From Thermococcus sp. Bubb.Bath (lineage in GTDB: Archaea; Methanobacteriota_B; Thermococci; Thermococcales; Thermococcaceae), in contig NZ_SNUR01000001.1 in the NCBI RefSeq assembly GCF_012027595.1, positions 372,001 through 436,000 on the forward strand: a stretch of DNA of 64,000 nucleotides, written 5' to 3'. Position 1 is the first letter of the stretch. Every line of letters begins with the position of its first letter. The notes below the pieces were generated by a model. The model worked only from the letters and a program-made list of their open reading frames with translations, was not told the DNA's origin and did no database searches. The position numbers and the translations under genes were made by a program. Positions 42,404-50,988 of the stretch are shown here, in pieces.

Positions 42404-43024
42404 CTAGAGCTCCCCCTCGATTTCCAGCCTTATTCTACGTACGAACTCCTCTGTGAAGTGATGGCGCTCCTCCGCGACCCGCTTGGCGGTTTCCGTGTAC
42501 ATCAGATCCTTCAGCTTTAGAATCTTCTCCTCGAAGTGCTTGAGCGAGTCCTCGATGCTGCGCCCGTGCTCCCCGGAGTACATGAACACCCGCGCGATTC
42601 CTATGGCCCCAACGGCATCGAGCTTATCAGCATCGCTGAGGATTTTGGCCTCAAGGGTTCTTGGTTCCGGGCCACGGGAGAATCTATGGGCCTCTATTGC
42701 ATGAGCAACCGCCTCCACTTTCTCTTCAGGATAGCTGAGTCCCCGCAGGAATCTCCGCGCTATCCTCGCCCCCTCAAGGGCATGGTCCTCTACCTTTCCG
42801 GCGCTTTCAAGAGGCCTGGCAACATCGTGCAGTAGAGCCGCCAAGGCCAGAACCTCCAAGTTGCCTCCTTCCTCCTTCCCTATGTGCAGGCAGAGGTTGA
42901 AGACCCTCTCCACGTGGCTGAAGCCATGCGTTCCTTCCCTTTCAAAGAATCCCCTGGCGAACTCCCTCGTCTTCTCCACCAGCGCTCTGGAACGTGGGTC
43001 CGGCAGGAACTCCTCAAGTTTCAT
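42404..43024 (-). CDS. HD-domain phosphohydrolase
   Basis: A 206-residue protein with the HD metal-site signature: HGFSHVERV (first His), LAALLHDVARP (His-Asp pair, about residue 66), AVAHAIEAHRFS and a later Asp in KILSDADKLDAVG. Such enzymes remove phosphate from nucleotides or other small molecules; the substrate is not known. The ATG at 43024 follows GGGTGATTGA, directly after the stop of the upstream gene. It is the last gene of a five-gene operon headed by an FtsZ-like gene. Confidence 0.88.
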   Translation of the reverse strand: MKLEEFLPDPRSRALVEKTREFARGFFEREGTHGFSHVERVFNLCLHIGKEEGGNLEVLALAALLHDVARPLESAGKVEDHALEGARIARRFLRGLSYPEEKVEAVAHAIEAHRFSRGPEPRTLEAKILSDADKLDAVGAIGIARVFMYSGEHGRSIEDSLKHFEEKILKLKDLMYTETAKRVAEERHHFTEEFVRRIRLEIEGEL

Positions 43025-43837
43025 TCAATCACCCAGTTCAGCGTTGATGAGTGCCTTTAAAAGTTCAACCATCGCCACGTGGACCTTTAGGGGGATGCCA
43101 TCAACGCTGGCCTCGGCTTTGCCGGTTACACCGTCTATGAGACCTCTCTCGGACAATGTGGAAACGATTTTACTTTCACTCCAGTCCTCCAGCAGGTTCT
43201 GGCCGTACTCTATTGCGGCTTGGGCCACGAGGCCGTAGGCTCCCCAGTTGGAAACCGCGGAAACTATCAGCTCATCGGTTTCGACAACGCTTCCTATTTT
43301 CTCGCCGTTGGGAATGAACCTCTCAATGAGTTCCCGGATTTTTCCCATTCCGGCCTCGTTGCCTCCGTCGCCTATTCCTATCGTTGGGATTCCGAGGTTT
43401 GTGGCCTCGATAACGGCCCAGTCAAGGGCTTCCCGTTCAACCTTAATTCCCCTCATTGAGTACCTGTTCCCGTCCGGGGCCATTCCCGGCGTCTCTATCG
43501 TAACAACCAGGGAGTAGCTTGAAACGTCAGGTTTCCTGACGAGGGATGAACCGAATGGGGCGAGGGCGCTCTCCACTTCAGGGTAAGTGAGGATATCCGC
43601 CTTTCCACCCATCCTTTCAACGGCTCGATAGAGGGCCAAGGCTCCGGGTGGCCCGTCCGTCTCTGGCTTCCAGGCAGGAGGCACCGGAAAGCCCGTGATT
43701 ATCAGAACTTTTGAATAATTGTCTAAAAGTATTTTTGAAGAATTATGTAAAAAATTAGGATTTTCCCCCCGGTAGCGGAGGTACACATCCAGGATGCCCC
43801 TGTTCCCGACGTCCGTGTTTATGAGGTGGGCTATCAT
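43025..43837 (-). CDS. DUF4392 / D-glutamate cyclase-like protein
   Basis: A 270-residue protein. The blocks VLIITGFPVPPAWKPETDGPPGALAL, IETPGMAPDGNRYSMRG and GIPTIGIGDGGNEAGMG match DUF4392, the family that contains the catalytic domain of mammalian mitochondrial D-glutamate cyclase. The reaction in archaea is unknown. It overlaps the 63-residue gene upstream by four bases (ATGA) and abuts the HD gene, so it is translated from the same operon mRNA. Confidence 0.85.
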   Translation of the reverse strand: MIAHLINTDVGNRGILDVYLRYRGENPNFLHNSSKILLDNYSKVLIITGFPVPPAWKPETDGPPGALALYRAVERMGGKADILTYPEVESALAPFGSSLVRKPDVSSYSLVVTIETPGMAPDGNRYSMRGIKVEREALDWAVIEATNLGIPTIGIGDGGNEAGMGKIRELIERFIPNGEKIGSVVETDELIVSAVSNWGAYGLVAQAAIEYGQNLLEDWSESKIVSTLSERGLIDGVTGKAEASVDGIPLKVHVAMVELLKALINAELGD

Positions 43838-44025
43838 TCGCCCTCACCAACTTCGTAGGCAACTATTTTGACCCTCTTTCCTTTGATGGCTTCCTTGAGT
43901 TCCCACCAGAGCTCCGTCGGCTCCTCGCTCCTGTGTTTCAGCTTGTGGCCGTTTTCAAGCTCCACTTCTCTCTCCTTGAACTTCACAAAAACACCTTTCC
44001 CTGAGAATATTTCCTTCCCCTTCAT
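43834..44025 (-). CDS. Hypothetical 63-residue protein
   Basis: A small acidic/basic mixed protein with no recognised family. It looks like one beta-rich domain (GKGVFVKFKEREVELENGHKLKH) followed by a helix (EPTELWWELKEAIKG) and a last strand (RVKIVAYEVGEGE). It shares four bases with both neighbours (ATGA overlaps), and GGTGGTTGG precedes the ATG, so it is very likely translated. Perhaps it is a small partner of the DUF4392 protein; that is only inference from position. Confidence 0.7.
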   Translation of the reverse strand: MKGKEIFSGKGVFVKFKEREVELENGHKLKHRSEEPTELWWELKEAIKGKRVKIVAYEVGEGE

Positions 44026-44669
44026 CCAACCACCTCCAACACTTTTCTCAGTTCGTACAGGGTATGAATCTTAAAGTCCGCGAGGTGTATGTCGTGCTCC
44101 CCCTTTCTGTCTATCCATACAGAGGTCATCCCGACGTTTTTAGCCCCATAAACGTCCTGCCACGGGGAATCCCCAACCATAACGGCCTCGGAGGGCTCCG
44201 CACCAAGTGCCTCAAGGGCGAGGAGGAACATCTTTGGATCCGGCTTTACCGTCCCGGCGTCTTCTCTGGTAACCACCACGTCGAAGTATTTTGAAAGCCC
44301 TGTTAGTTCAAGCTTCAGCCTCTGGTACTCTGGCCCGCTGGTGACGACTCCTAGGGAGTATCCCTCCTCCCGGAGCCATTCTAAGACTGGTGGCACGTCC
44401 GAGTAGACATGGAGCTTGTGGGGGTACCCTCTCAGGATATCCTCGTATTTCATATCAAGCTCGAAGAGATCAAAGAAGAAGTTCCAGTCGTGCCACTCGT
44501 AGGAGTCCCTTCTCTCCATTATCTCATTCAGAAAGATGTTCCTGGCCTCTTCCTTGTTGATGCCCCGTTTTTTTGCCAGCTTTTCGTAGACCTGGGGCAG
44601 GAACAGCATCATTAAAGGCTCCTCGGTCAGCAATGTGTGATCTATATCAAAGAGAATCGCCTTTACCAT
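44022..44669 (-). CDS. HAD-family hydrolase
   Basis: A 215-residue haloacid-dehalogenase-type phosphatase. Motif I is FDIDHTLL (nucleophile Asp and acid Asp), motif II VVTSGP, motif III Lys in TVKPDP and motif IV VGDSPWQD. A helical cap sits between motif I and II (about residues 18-90), typical of the PGP/beta-PGM group. The substrate is unknown. The ATG at 44669 follows GGGGGAGTAAGGA and is three bases after the FtsZ-like gene, so it is co-transcribed. Confidence 0.9.
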   Translation of the reverse strand: MVKAILFDIDHTLLTEEPLMMLFLPQVYEKLAKKRGINKEEARNIFLNEIMERRDSYEWHDWNFFFDLFELDMKYEDILRGYPHKLHVYSDVPPVLEWLREEGYSLGVVTSGPEYQRLKLELTGLSKYFDVVVTREDAGTVKPDPKMFLLALEALGAEPSEAVMVGDSPWQDVYGAKNVGMTSVWIDRKGEHDIHLADFKIHTLYELRKVLEVVG

Positions 44670-44672
44670 TCC

Positions 44673-45425
44673 TTACTCCCCCCACTTCTTAACCAGCAGT
44701 GCAAGCACTTGTGCCTTTCCTCTGAGGTTTCCATCGACCACCATCCCCCAGATTATATCCTTCTCTCGCAGGAGCCCCTGGAACCGTTCAAGCACTGAAT
44801 GGGCCTCCCTTAGGGCTACGTCATCTCCAACAAGTGTCACTACCAGCCCCCTGTCCCACAGCCCCCAGTGCCAGTCGAAGTCTATTCTGTCCAGCAGCCT
44901 CAGAATCCCGACGTTGCCCCCGCCGGTGACAGTGAAAAAATCGGCGTAATCAACGTTTATTAACATCCTCCCTTCGAGGTTTGTGTGGAGGTATGTAAAT
45001 GCCCGTGCGATAGTTTCTGCGGCCCTCTGATATGCCTCGACCAGAGGTATGTCCTGATGCAGAAACTCCCACAGGGAATCGTAGAAGACTGTCTCAAAGG
45101 AATCCGCCCATTCGGGTTTCTCCTCATTAACAAGCTCCCTTTCTGGCGTGAATATGTAAGCCAGCCTCAGGGTGCCTTCAGGAGCACTCTCGGCGATGAT
45201 GTTGAGAATTTCGATGTTTACAGACCTGTCCTCAGCGACCACCCAGACGATGGACCGCTCCGGGAGAGCGGAGAAGAAGGAGCTGATCCTCTCGCGGTAC
45301 CTCTCGGTTCGCAGGATGTAGCGGCCGGGGTCTATTCTAACCTTAACAACATCCGAAGACACGCCGTCGACCACCATTCCACCAGTCTTTCCGATTCCAG
45401 CGAAAACGTGGGTGAACCCCAGCAC
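44673..45425 (-). CDS. Degenerate FtsZ/tubulin-superfamily protein
   Basis: A 250-residue protein. The second half matches FtsZ in order: a long helix then LINVDYADFFTVTGGGNVGIL (T7-loop region, N-x-D-x-x-D kept), LVVTLVGDDVALREAHSVLERF and IIWGMVVDGNLRGKAQVLALL. The first half has a vestigial glycine loop (GIGKTGGMVVDGV), but where FtsZ has GGGTGTG this protein reads VVAEDRSVNIEIL, so nucleotide binding is probably lost. It is about 100 residues shorter than FtsZ. The GTG at 45425 follows GGGGAG. It heads an operon of HAD, small protein, DUF4392 and HD genes. Confidence 0.7.
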   Translation of the reverse strand: MLGFTHVFAGIGKTGGMVVDGVSSDVVKVRIDPGRYILRTERYRERISSFFSALPERSIVWVVAEDRSVNIEILNIIAESAPEGTLRLAYIFTPERELVNEEKPEWADSFETVFYDSLWEFLHQDIPLVEAYQRAAETIARAFTYLHTNLEGRMLINVDYADFFTVTGGGNVGILRLLDRIDFDWHWGLWDRGLVVTLVGDDVALREAHSVLERFQGLLREKDIIWGMVVDGNLRGKAQVLALLVKKWGE

Positions 45426-45528
45426 TTGTCTCCCCAGATTCTATGATGGGCGGGCCTCTTAATAAAACCTTTCATAGGGATCTAATGAGAGTTGTGAAGG
45501 AATTAGAAGGGTGAGGGCTCTGAACCCT

Positions 45529-46230
45529 CTACACTCCCAAATCCCTCTCATAACCTTCTTCGGTGAGGTATCCCCTCCTCACGAGTTTCCCATCAACATA
45601 ATCGTAAACGAGTGGCACTCCAGTGGGGATGTTGAGACGTAGAACTTCTTCCTTCGTGAGCCCCTCTATGTGCATCACTATCGACCTTAGGCTGTTTCCG
45701 TGGGCGGAGACGAGGACGTTCTTTCCCTCCCCCAGCGCTGGAAGGATTTTCTCCTTGAAGAACGGCACCGTCCTCTCTGCAGTATCCTTGAGGCTCTCAC
45801 CTCTCGGTGGGGCGATGTCGTAGCTCCTCCGCCAGAGGTGGACTTGCTCCTCTCCAAAGACCCTCCTCGCGTGGTCCTTATCCCATCCCTGAAGCTCGCC
45901 GTAGTAGCGCTCGTTGAGGTGCCAGCTCTTGATTACAGGTATGAAGTCCTTTCCGTCTTTTCCGTGTATTTTTCCCCACTCGCCCATCTTACCCTCGTGG
46001 AGTATCACTGGAACCCTTTCGCTCTCTGTCATTGCCAGCATCGCAGTCTGAATGGCCCTGACGAGCTCGGATGTGAAAATAATGTCAAAGTGCCATCCCC
46101 TCAGGAGTTTTCCTGCTTTTAATGCCTCCTGGATCCCCCTCTCGCTGAGCGGAACGTCAACCCAGCCAGTAAAGAGGTTTAACTTATTCCAGAGGCTCTC
46201 ACCGTGTCGAAGGAGGACGAGTACAGACAC
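45529..46230 (-). CDS. Phosphoglycerate mutase-like protein (2,3-BPG-dependent type)
   Basis: A 233-residue histidine-phosphatase-fold protein. The phosphohistidine motif is LLRHGESLWNKLNLFTGWVDVPLS. NERYYGELQG and the second catalytic histidine in VSAHGNSLRSIV are those of cofactor-dependent phosphoglycerate mutase, which interconverts 3- and 2-phosphoglycerate. Thermococcales normally rely on the unrelated cofactor-independent enzyme, so the physiological role here (mutase or phosphatase) is open. The GTG at 46230 follows GGTGAA. It is next to hps-phi but has its own TATA box. Confidence 0.88.
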   Translation of the reverse strand: MSVLVLLRHGESLWNKLNLFTGWVDVPLSERGIQEALKAGKLLRGWHFDIIFTSELVRAIQTAMLAMTESERVPVILHEGKMGEWGKIHGKDGKDFIPVIKSWHLNERYYGELQGWDKDHARRVFGEEQVHLWRRSYDIAPPRGESLKDTAERTVPFFKEKILPALGEGKNVLVSAHGNSLRSIVMHIEGLTKEEVLRLNIPTGVPLVYDYVDGKLVRRGYLTEEGYERDLGV

Positions 46231-46262
46231 CTGTTTTCACCAGTGAGAAAATAGAAGGGGGG

Positions 46263-46271
46263 TTTAAAAAT
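46263..46271 (-). promoter_or_regulatory. TATA box of the phosphoglycerate mutase-like gene
   Basis: The minus strand reads ATTTTTAAACC in the 58-base gap after hps-phi. It lies about 35 bases before the GTG at 46230, leaving a leader of roughly 10 bases with GGTGAA. The gene can therefore be transcribed independently of hps-phi. Confidence 0.5.
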
Positions 46272-46288
46272 ATTGAGACTGAAAGAGT

Positions 46289-47509
46289 TCACTCCAAAGT
46301 AGCGTGCTTCCTCTTCATGTCCTTCTCGGTCTTCTGGAACGTGGCCATGAGGAGGGCTATAACACCGTCCATGAAGACCATCGTGGAATCCTCAAAGAGG
46401 GTTCCCATGGGAGCTATCCATTTGTACTGGGTGAGCATCTGTCTCGCTATGTAATCAGTTGGCACGTCGCTCTTCGTTCTGCCCGGAATCTCCACGACGA
46501 CATCGGCGAGCTTTCCAAGGGTGGAGTTTGAGTAGGAGGTTATCGCGGCCACCTTTCCGCCCTGCTCCTTCGCTATCTTAGCGGCGTCGACTATGCTCTG
46601 GGTCTCGCCGGAGCCGCTGATAGCTATGAGAAGGTCACCGGGTTCGAATGCAGGGGTTATGGTCTCGCCAACGACGTAGACGTTGAAGTCGAGGTGCATA
46701 AGTCTCATTGCAAAGGCTTTGCCCACCAGACCGCTCCTTCCTGCGCCATACACGAAGATTTTGTTGGCGCCTATCATGGCATCTACGAATCCGCGAACCT
46801 GCTCAAGCTTGAGCGAGTCGGAGACACTGGAAATGTGCTCCGCTATGTCCTTCATAGCCTTCCTGATGGTTTCCATGTACTCACCCCAGAAGAGGTCTAT
46901 TATCTGTCTGGTAACTTTCTCCGGATCCTTTGCCTTCGTTATGGCGCCGCCGACTATGACTATTGTTGCACCTAGCTCTATGACCCTTGGGATGGTTTTC
47001 AGATTAAGTCCTCCGGCCACAGCAACGGGTATCTTGACCGCGCTGATGACCTTTTCGAGGTCTTCGAGTGGGCTCTTTCCCTGAACCTGTTCGTCTATCC
47101 CCGTATGGACGAGGATATAATGGACCCCCATGGCCTCTATTTCCTTCGCCCTCTTCACTTTGTCCTTTACGCCAATGAGGTCAACCATCACCTTTACGCC
47201 GTAGCGCTTGGCCACCTCAACGGCGTCCTTTATTGTCTTGTCATCTGCAACGCCTAGAATAGAAACAACGTCTGCCCCGTGTCTTGCGGCTATCTCCACT
47301 TCGAGGGCTCCTGTGTCCATCGTCTTAAGATCAGCGACGATTTTCCTGTCCGGGAAGCGCCTCTTGAGTAGTTCCACTGCACGCATTCCCTCTTTCTTTA
47401 TGAGGGGTGTCCCAACTTCAAGCCAGTGAGCGCCGCCGCGGGCGGCTTTCTCGGCTATAGAAATGGCCTGCTCTATGTCGGTTAAATCAAGTGCAACCTG
47501 AAGTATCAT
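46289..47509 (-). CDS. hps-phi: Fused 3-hexulose-6-phosphate synthase / 6-phospho-3-hexuloisomerase
   Basis: A 406-residue bifunctional enzyme. Residues 1-210 form the HPS barrel (VALDLTDIEQAI, VADLKTMDTGALEVE, VDLIGVKDKVKRA, AVAGGLNLKTI). Residues 211-406 form the SIS-domain isomerase (FVYGAGRSGLVGKAFAMRLMH, AISGSGETQSIVDAAKIA). In archaea without a classical oxidative pentose phosphate path, it makes ribulose 5-phosphate from fructose 6-phosphate by running in reverse. The fusion is normal for Thermococcales, not a frameshift. The ATG at 47509 has GGAGGTCGAGGG upstream and a CTTTAAAAGC box lies around 47551-47560. Confidence 0.95.
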   Translation of the reverse strand: MILQVALDLTDIEQAISIAEKAARGGAHWLEVGTPLIKKEGMRAVELLKRRFPDRKIVADLKTMDTGALEVEIAARHGADVVSILGVADDKTIKDAVEVAKRYGVKVMVDLIGVKDKVKRAKEIEAMGVHYILVHTGIDEQVQGKSPLEDLEKVISAVKIPVAVAGGLNLKTIPRVIELGATIVIVGGAITKAKDPEKVTRQIIDLFWGEYMETIRKAMKDIAEHISSVSDSLKLEQVRGFVDAMIGANKIFVYGAGRSGLVGKAFAMRLMHLDFNVYVVGETITPAFEPGDLLIAISGSGETQSIVDAAKIAKEQGGKVAAITSYSNSTLGKLADVVVEIPGRTKSDVPTDYIARQMLTQYKWIAPMGTLFEDSTMVFMDGVIALLMATFQKTEKDMKRKHATLE

Positions 47510-47667
47510 CCCTCGACCTCCGAGGATTTTTCAGTTGAACCTCTACCTGTTCGCTTTTAAAGCTTTGTCATATGAATTTGACATTTTTGTGTCGCCCCCC
47601 CATAACGGATAAGAACCAAAAGATTTTAATACAATAATTGTTAAATTCCTCTTTGAGGTGCCAACGT

Positions 47668-48781
47668 ATGTCGAAACAGGAAAAGGGGTGGGATTACCAG
47701 AAGTTTTCTTACCCTAATGATGATCGTCGCCGTTGTGGCGGCAGCTTCAACAGCCAGCGGTTGTGTTGGTGGTTCAGGTTCAAGTGAGAAGAACTGGCTT
47801 GAACTCGTTCCTGCAAACGCGGTTGCGGCCGCTGTTTTTGACGTCTCGACAGTAAAGGAGAAGGCCGTCCAGGATGTCCTCAAAAACCTGACTCTCTACA
47901 GGGAGTATCTCCAGTTCAGGCAGGAAGTGCTGAACGAGACAGGGATTGACATCGAGACGCTTCATAGGGCGATATTTGTGGTGAACGACGTGGATTCCAA
48001 CGAGTATACCATCCCCGATATCGCGCTCTACGTGGAGGGTAAAGTGGACACGGAGAAGTTTGAGTCAAAGATTAAGGAAAGCAAGGTTAACCTGACGAAG
48101 ACCACGTATGATGGGGTGACCCTCTATTACTACCCAGAGGACAACTCGGCCGTCGCGTTTACCTCCGATTACATCATCCTTGGATCTAAGAGTGTTGTTG
48201 AGCAGGTCATTGACCTTAAGAATGGGAAGGGGAACTGGGCCAAGCAGTACAGCGACGTTGTGGGCAAAGCCGGCGGGGGCAACCTGGTGGCCGTTGCCGA
48301 CGCAAGGTACTTCGCGGGCAAGATGGGCTTGAACAAGCCAGGGGAGGGCAGGACAGAGGTACTAATTCGGCCGATTGAAAATCACATGAAGTACGTCGCC
48401 CTCAGGCTGAACGTGGGCTCGGAGGAGTACCGCATAAGGGTCGTTATCGAGGCCGATGACGAGGACGGTGCCCGGATGATAGCCAAGAACGTAAAAGCTG
48501 GTCTTACCCTCCTCAACACTACGCTCACCTTTAGGGCCCAGGTGGCGGGTAACAGCAGCCAGTTCAAGGCCGCGCTCGAACTCTTGAACTCCATATCTGT
48601 AAAGCAGGATGGAAGCTTTGTCTCGATGGGGCTGGATGTCATGGAGAAGCAACTAGAGGAAGTGGCCAGCATGGAGCTGGCTGGTAACGAGTTCGGCATG
48701 TCAAAGTATCCCGGTGGCTCACTTGATAACAGCACGACAGAGATTCAGATAACCACGACCTCACCGAACTTCGGCGGATGA
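47668..48781 (+). CDS. Lipoprotein of unknown function, frameshift within signal peptide
   Basis: The main open frame begins only at ATG 47717 with MMIVAVVAAASTASGC and gives 354 residues, but this start has no ribosome site and no basic N-region. Upstream, GAGGTG and an ATG at 47668 sit in another frame. Removing one G from the run at 47685-47692 would join them as MSKQEKGGITRSFLTLMMIV..., a textbook lipoprotein signal with lipobox ASGC. So one extra base separates start and body. The mature chain has two similar alpha/beta halves (DVSTVKEKAVQDVL, DIALYVEGKVDTEKF) and no recognised family. It precedes an ABC exporter. Confidence 0.65.
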
Positions 48782-48842
48782 GGATTTTCACATTTCTTTT
48801 TATCTTTTAAACAGAACTGCCCTTTTTCTTGAGGTGGTGCCC

Positions 48843-49887
48843 ATGGGAAAGCTCATCCCCCTCCTGATCAAGGAACTGAAGCTCATATCCAGGAGACCCA
48901 CGGTGCTCTTTCTTCTCATTCTCCTTCCGGTTTTCTTTGGCCTTGTCTTTTCAAGTTACACAAGCGCCATCCCACGGGATACCCCTGTGGCGATAGTAAT
49001 CGATGAGAAACTTCCCCCAGTTACTGTGAAGGAAATAATGGTCATAGCCTCCACCTTTTCCCATCCACACTTAGTCAGTGACCTCCCGCGGGCACTTAGT
49101 GGCCTTCAGAGAGAGGACTACTACGTTGTCATCGAGATAAAGCGCTACGAGAGCTTTACGAACGCCAGCTACGTCGTCTACTACGATGACTCAATGACCC
49201 CCGTTGCTTCGGTCTCCTCAGACCTGCTTGAGCTTCTTCGGGCGCGTTTGGGAGGAACTGATATAGAGGAGCATCCCGTTAACGAGCACGTTTCTCTCCC
49301 AGAGTTCTTTTTCCCAGGGGTTCTGCTCCTTCTGGCAGTAATCGTCGGGTTCGAGGTGGTCTCGGACAACACCCTTGAGGAAGGGACTGCCCTGCCGAGG
49401 CTTAGGGCTTTCTCGTCGCTTTCCTTGAATTTTACAATCAGGATAGCCGTTGCGATTCTTGTGATGCTCTTCCAGGCGGTTCTGACCAAGCTATTACGTG
49501 TTAACCGGTACCAGCGTGGGGTTCAGCTGGGGAGCCGTTGCCGTGCTCGTGCTGTCAACTCTCTACCTTTCCCTCATTGGTTTGGGAACAGTTTTCCTCT
49601 TCCGATTCCAGAGGCACGCAAAGAGCTTTCTCCAGATGCTGGCGGGGTTTTTGATATTCATCTCCGGCTTCTTCTACCCAGTGGGATTCTTCCCTCCTTC
49701 CCTCCAAAAGCTTGCCCTTCTAACTCCCACGTACTATTCCAGCGTTATGCTCAGGGCGTTCATGTATAGGGATGTATCTATTGGGCTTTTCACTGATTAC
49801 ATGGAAATCCTCCTCCTGACCATTGTAGCCCTCGTCATCATTGACTTTGTACTCTACAGGAGGATAAGAGAATGGGGAGCGTCCTAA
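48843..49887 (+). pseudogene. ABC-2 type permease, frameshifted
   Basis: The first frame (from ATG 48843 after GAGGTGGTGCCC) reads an ABC-2 permease: N-terminal helix VLFLLILLPVFFGLVF, external domain to about residue 155, then helices FFFPGVLLLLAVIVGFEVV and AVAILVMLFQAVLT. Near 49485-49500 it loses likeness and stops at 49769. The continuation (VLTGTSVGFSWGAVAVLVLSTLYL, helices to RREWGAS-like end) is in the +1 frame up to 49887. Joined they give about 347 residues, the usual family length. A one-base error or mutation is the simplest cause. The end overlaps the ATPase gene by 16 bases. Confidence 0.8.
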
Positions 49888-50516
49888 AGGTTGAGAACCT
49901 CAGGAAGTCCTACGGGGGCAAAGAAGTCCTACGTGGAGTGAACCTCGTACTGAAACGGGGCGAGACAGTGTGCATCCTCGGGAGGAACGGGGCCGGCAAG
50001 ACTACCCTTCTGAACTCCATACTCGGCACAACATCGTGCGAAGGAAGGATTGAGGTGAAGGTGAATAAAGTGGGCTTCCTCTCTCAGAACCCAGCCCTCT
50101 ATCCCCGCCTAACTGTTTGGGAGAACCTGAGCCTCTTCAGCGCACTTATGGGAGTGGAGATGGGAAGCGAAATAAGTGAGTTGGTGGAACTCCTCGGAAT
50201 GTCAGGTGAGGTAAACAAGAGGGTCATGGACATGTCCCACGGCAACGCGAAGAAGGCTGAGCTTCTGTGTGCCCTGGTTGGAGACCCTGAGCTACTCATT
50301 CCGGACGAACCCCTGGTGTCCCTTGACTACGATTCAAGAAACGCGGTTTTGAAGCTTCTTTCCAGAATGAAAGAGAGTGGAAAAACTATGCTCATAGTCA
50401 CACATCTTCCAGAGGTCATGTGCCCTCTCTGCGATAGAACTTACGAACTCGTGGACGGAAGGCTCCGTGAGACAACCTGCGAGAATACCTTAAAAGAGAA
50501 TAAAAATGGTGGTTGA
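49872..50516 (+). CDS. ABC transporter ATP-binding protein
   Basis: A 214-residue ATPase. Walker A is ILGRNGAGKTTLL (about residues 35-47), the Q-loop is VGFLSQNPALYP, the signature region reads MSHGNAKKAEL rather than LSGGQ, Walker B is LLIPDEPLVSLD and the switch histidine lies in LIVTHLPEV. The altered signature resembles that of other exporter ATPases but is more eroded than usual. The ATG at 49872 lies inside the permease 3' end. It forms an exporter unit with the frameshifted permease and perhaps the lipoprotein. Confidence 0.85.
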   Translation: MGSVLKVENLRKSYGGKEVLRGVNLVLKRGETVCILGRNGAGKTTLLNSILGTTSCEGRIEVKVNKVGFLSQNPALYPRLTVWENLSLFSALMGVEMGSEISELVELLGMSGEVNKRVMDMSHGNAKKAELLCALVGDPELLIPDEPLVSLDYDSRNAVLKLLSRMKESGKTMLIVTHLPEVMCPLCDRTYELVDGRLRETTCENTLKENKNGG

Positions 50517-50519
50517 GGT

Positions 50520-50945
50520 TCACTTGAGTCTTTCCAGGATTATGGCGGGGCATACCTTTGTAACGCCGGGTATCTTGCCTATTTTGTTTGATATTATGTC
50601 GGAGAGGTCCTCCCCGTTCTTGGCCCATATCTCCGTCATTATCATGTGGTCTCCGCTCGTCAGGTAGAGGTTCCTAACGAACTCGAACTCCTTGAGCTTT
50701 TCAGCAACCTCAAATATCTTCTCTGGAAGGGTATCCACCCCTGTCAGGCTGACCAGGTTGTATCCGAGTCTGGAGGGGTCTATGACGACTGTGTACTGCT
50801 TTATAACCCCAGCCTCTTCAAGGGCCTTCACGCGCTTCCTGACGGCTGTCTCGCTAATGCCGAGTACCTTCGCTATCTCGGTGAAGGGCGTTCTGGCGTC
50901 CTTTGTTAGCATGTCAATTATTACCTTATCCCTCTCATCAAGCAA
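50520..50945 (-). CDS. lrpA: Lrp/AsnC family transcriptional regulator, LrpA orthologue
   Basis: A 141-residue regulator. The helix-turn-helix is [26 protein letters not shown] (about residues 16-41), and the RAM/effector domain has [21 protein letters not shown] and [18 protein letters not shown]. The sequence and length match Pyrococcus furiosus LrpA, a repressor of its own gene, nearly throughout as I recall it. The start was set at the TTG at 50945 with GGAGGTG upstream, giving the LDERDKVII start of the family. The effector of LrpA is unknown. Confidence 0.92.
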   Translation of the reverse strand: MLDERDKVIIDMLTKDARTPFTEIAKVLGISETAVRKRVKALEEAGVIKQYTVVIDPSRLGYNLVSLTGVDTLPEKIFEVAEKLKEFEFVRNLYLTSGDHMIMTEIWAKNGEDLSDIISNKIGKIPGVTKVCPAIILERLK

Positions 50946-50988
50946 ATTCCCCACCTCCATCTATCTGATTTCAAACTACGACGTAACC

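Noticed and set aside
46289-47509. Artificial fusion of two genes in hps-phi
   Set aside because: The fused form is normal in Thermococcales and the linker is in frame with no sign of a sequence error.
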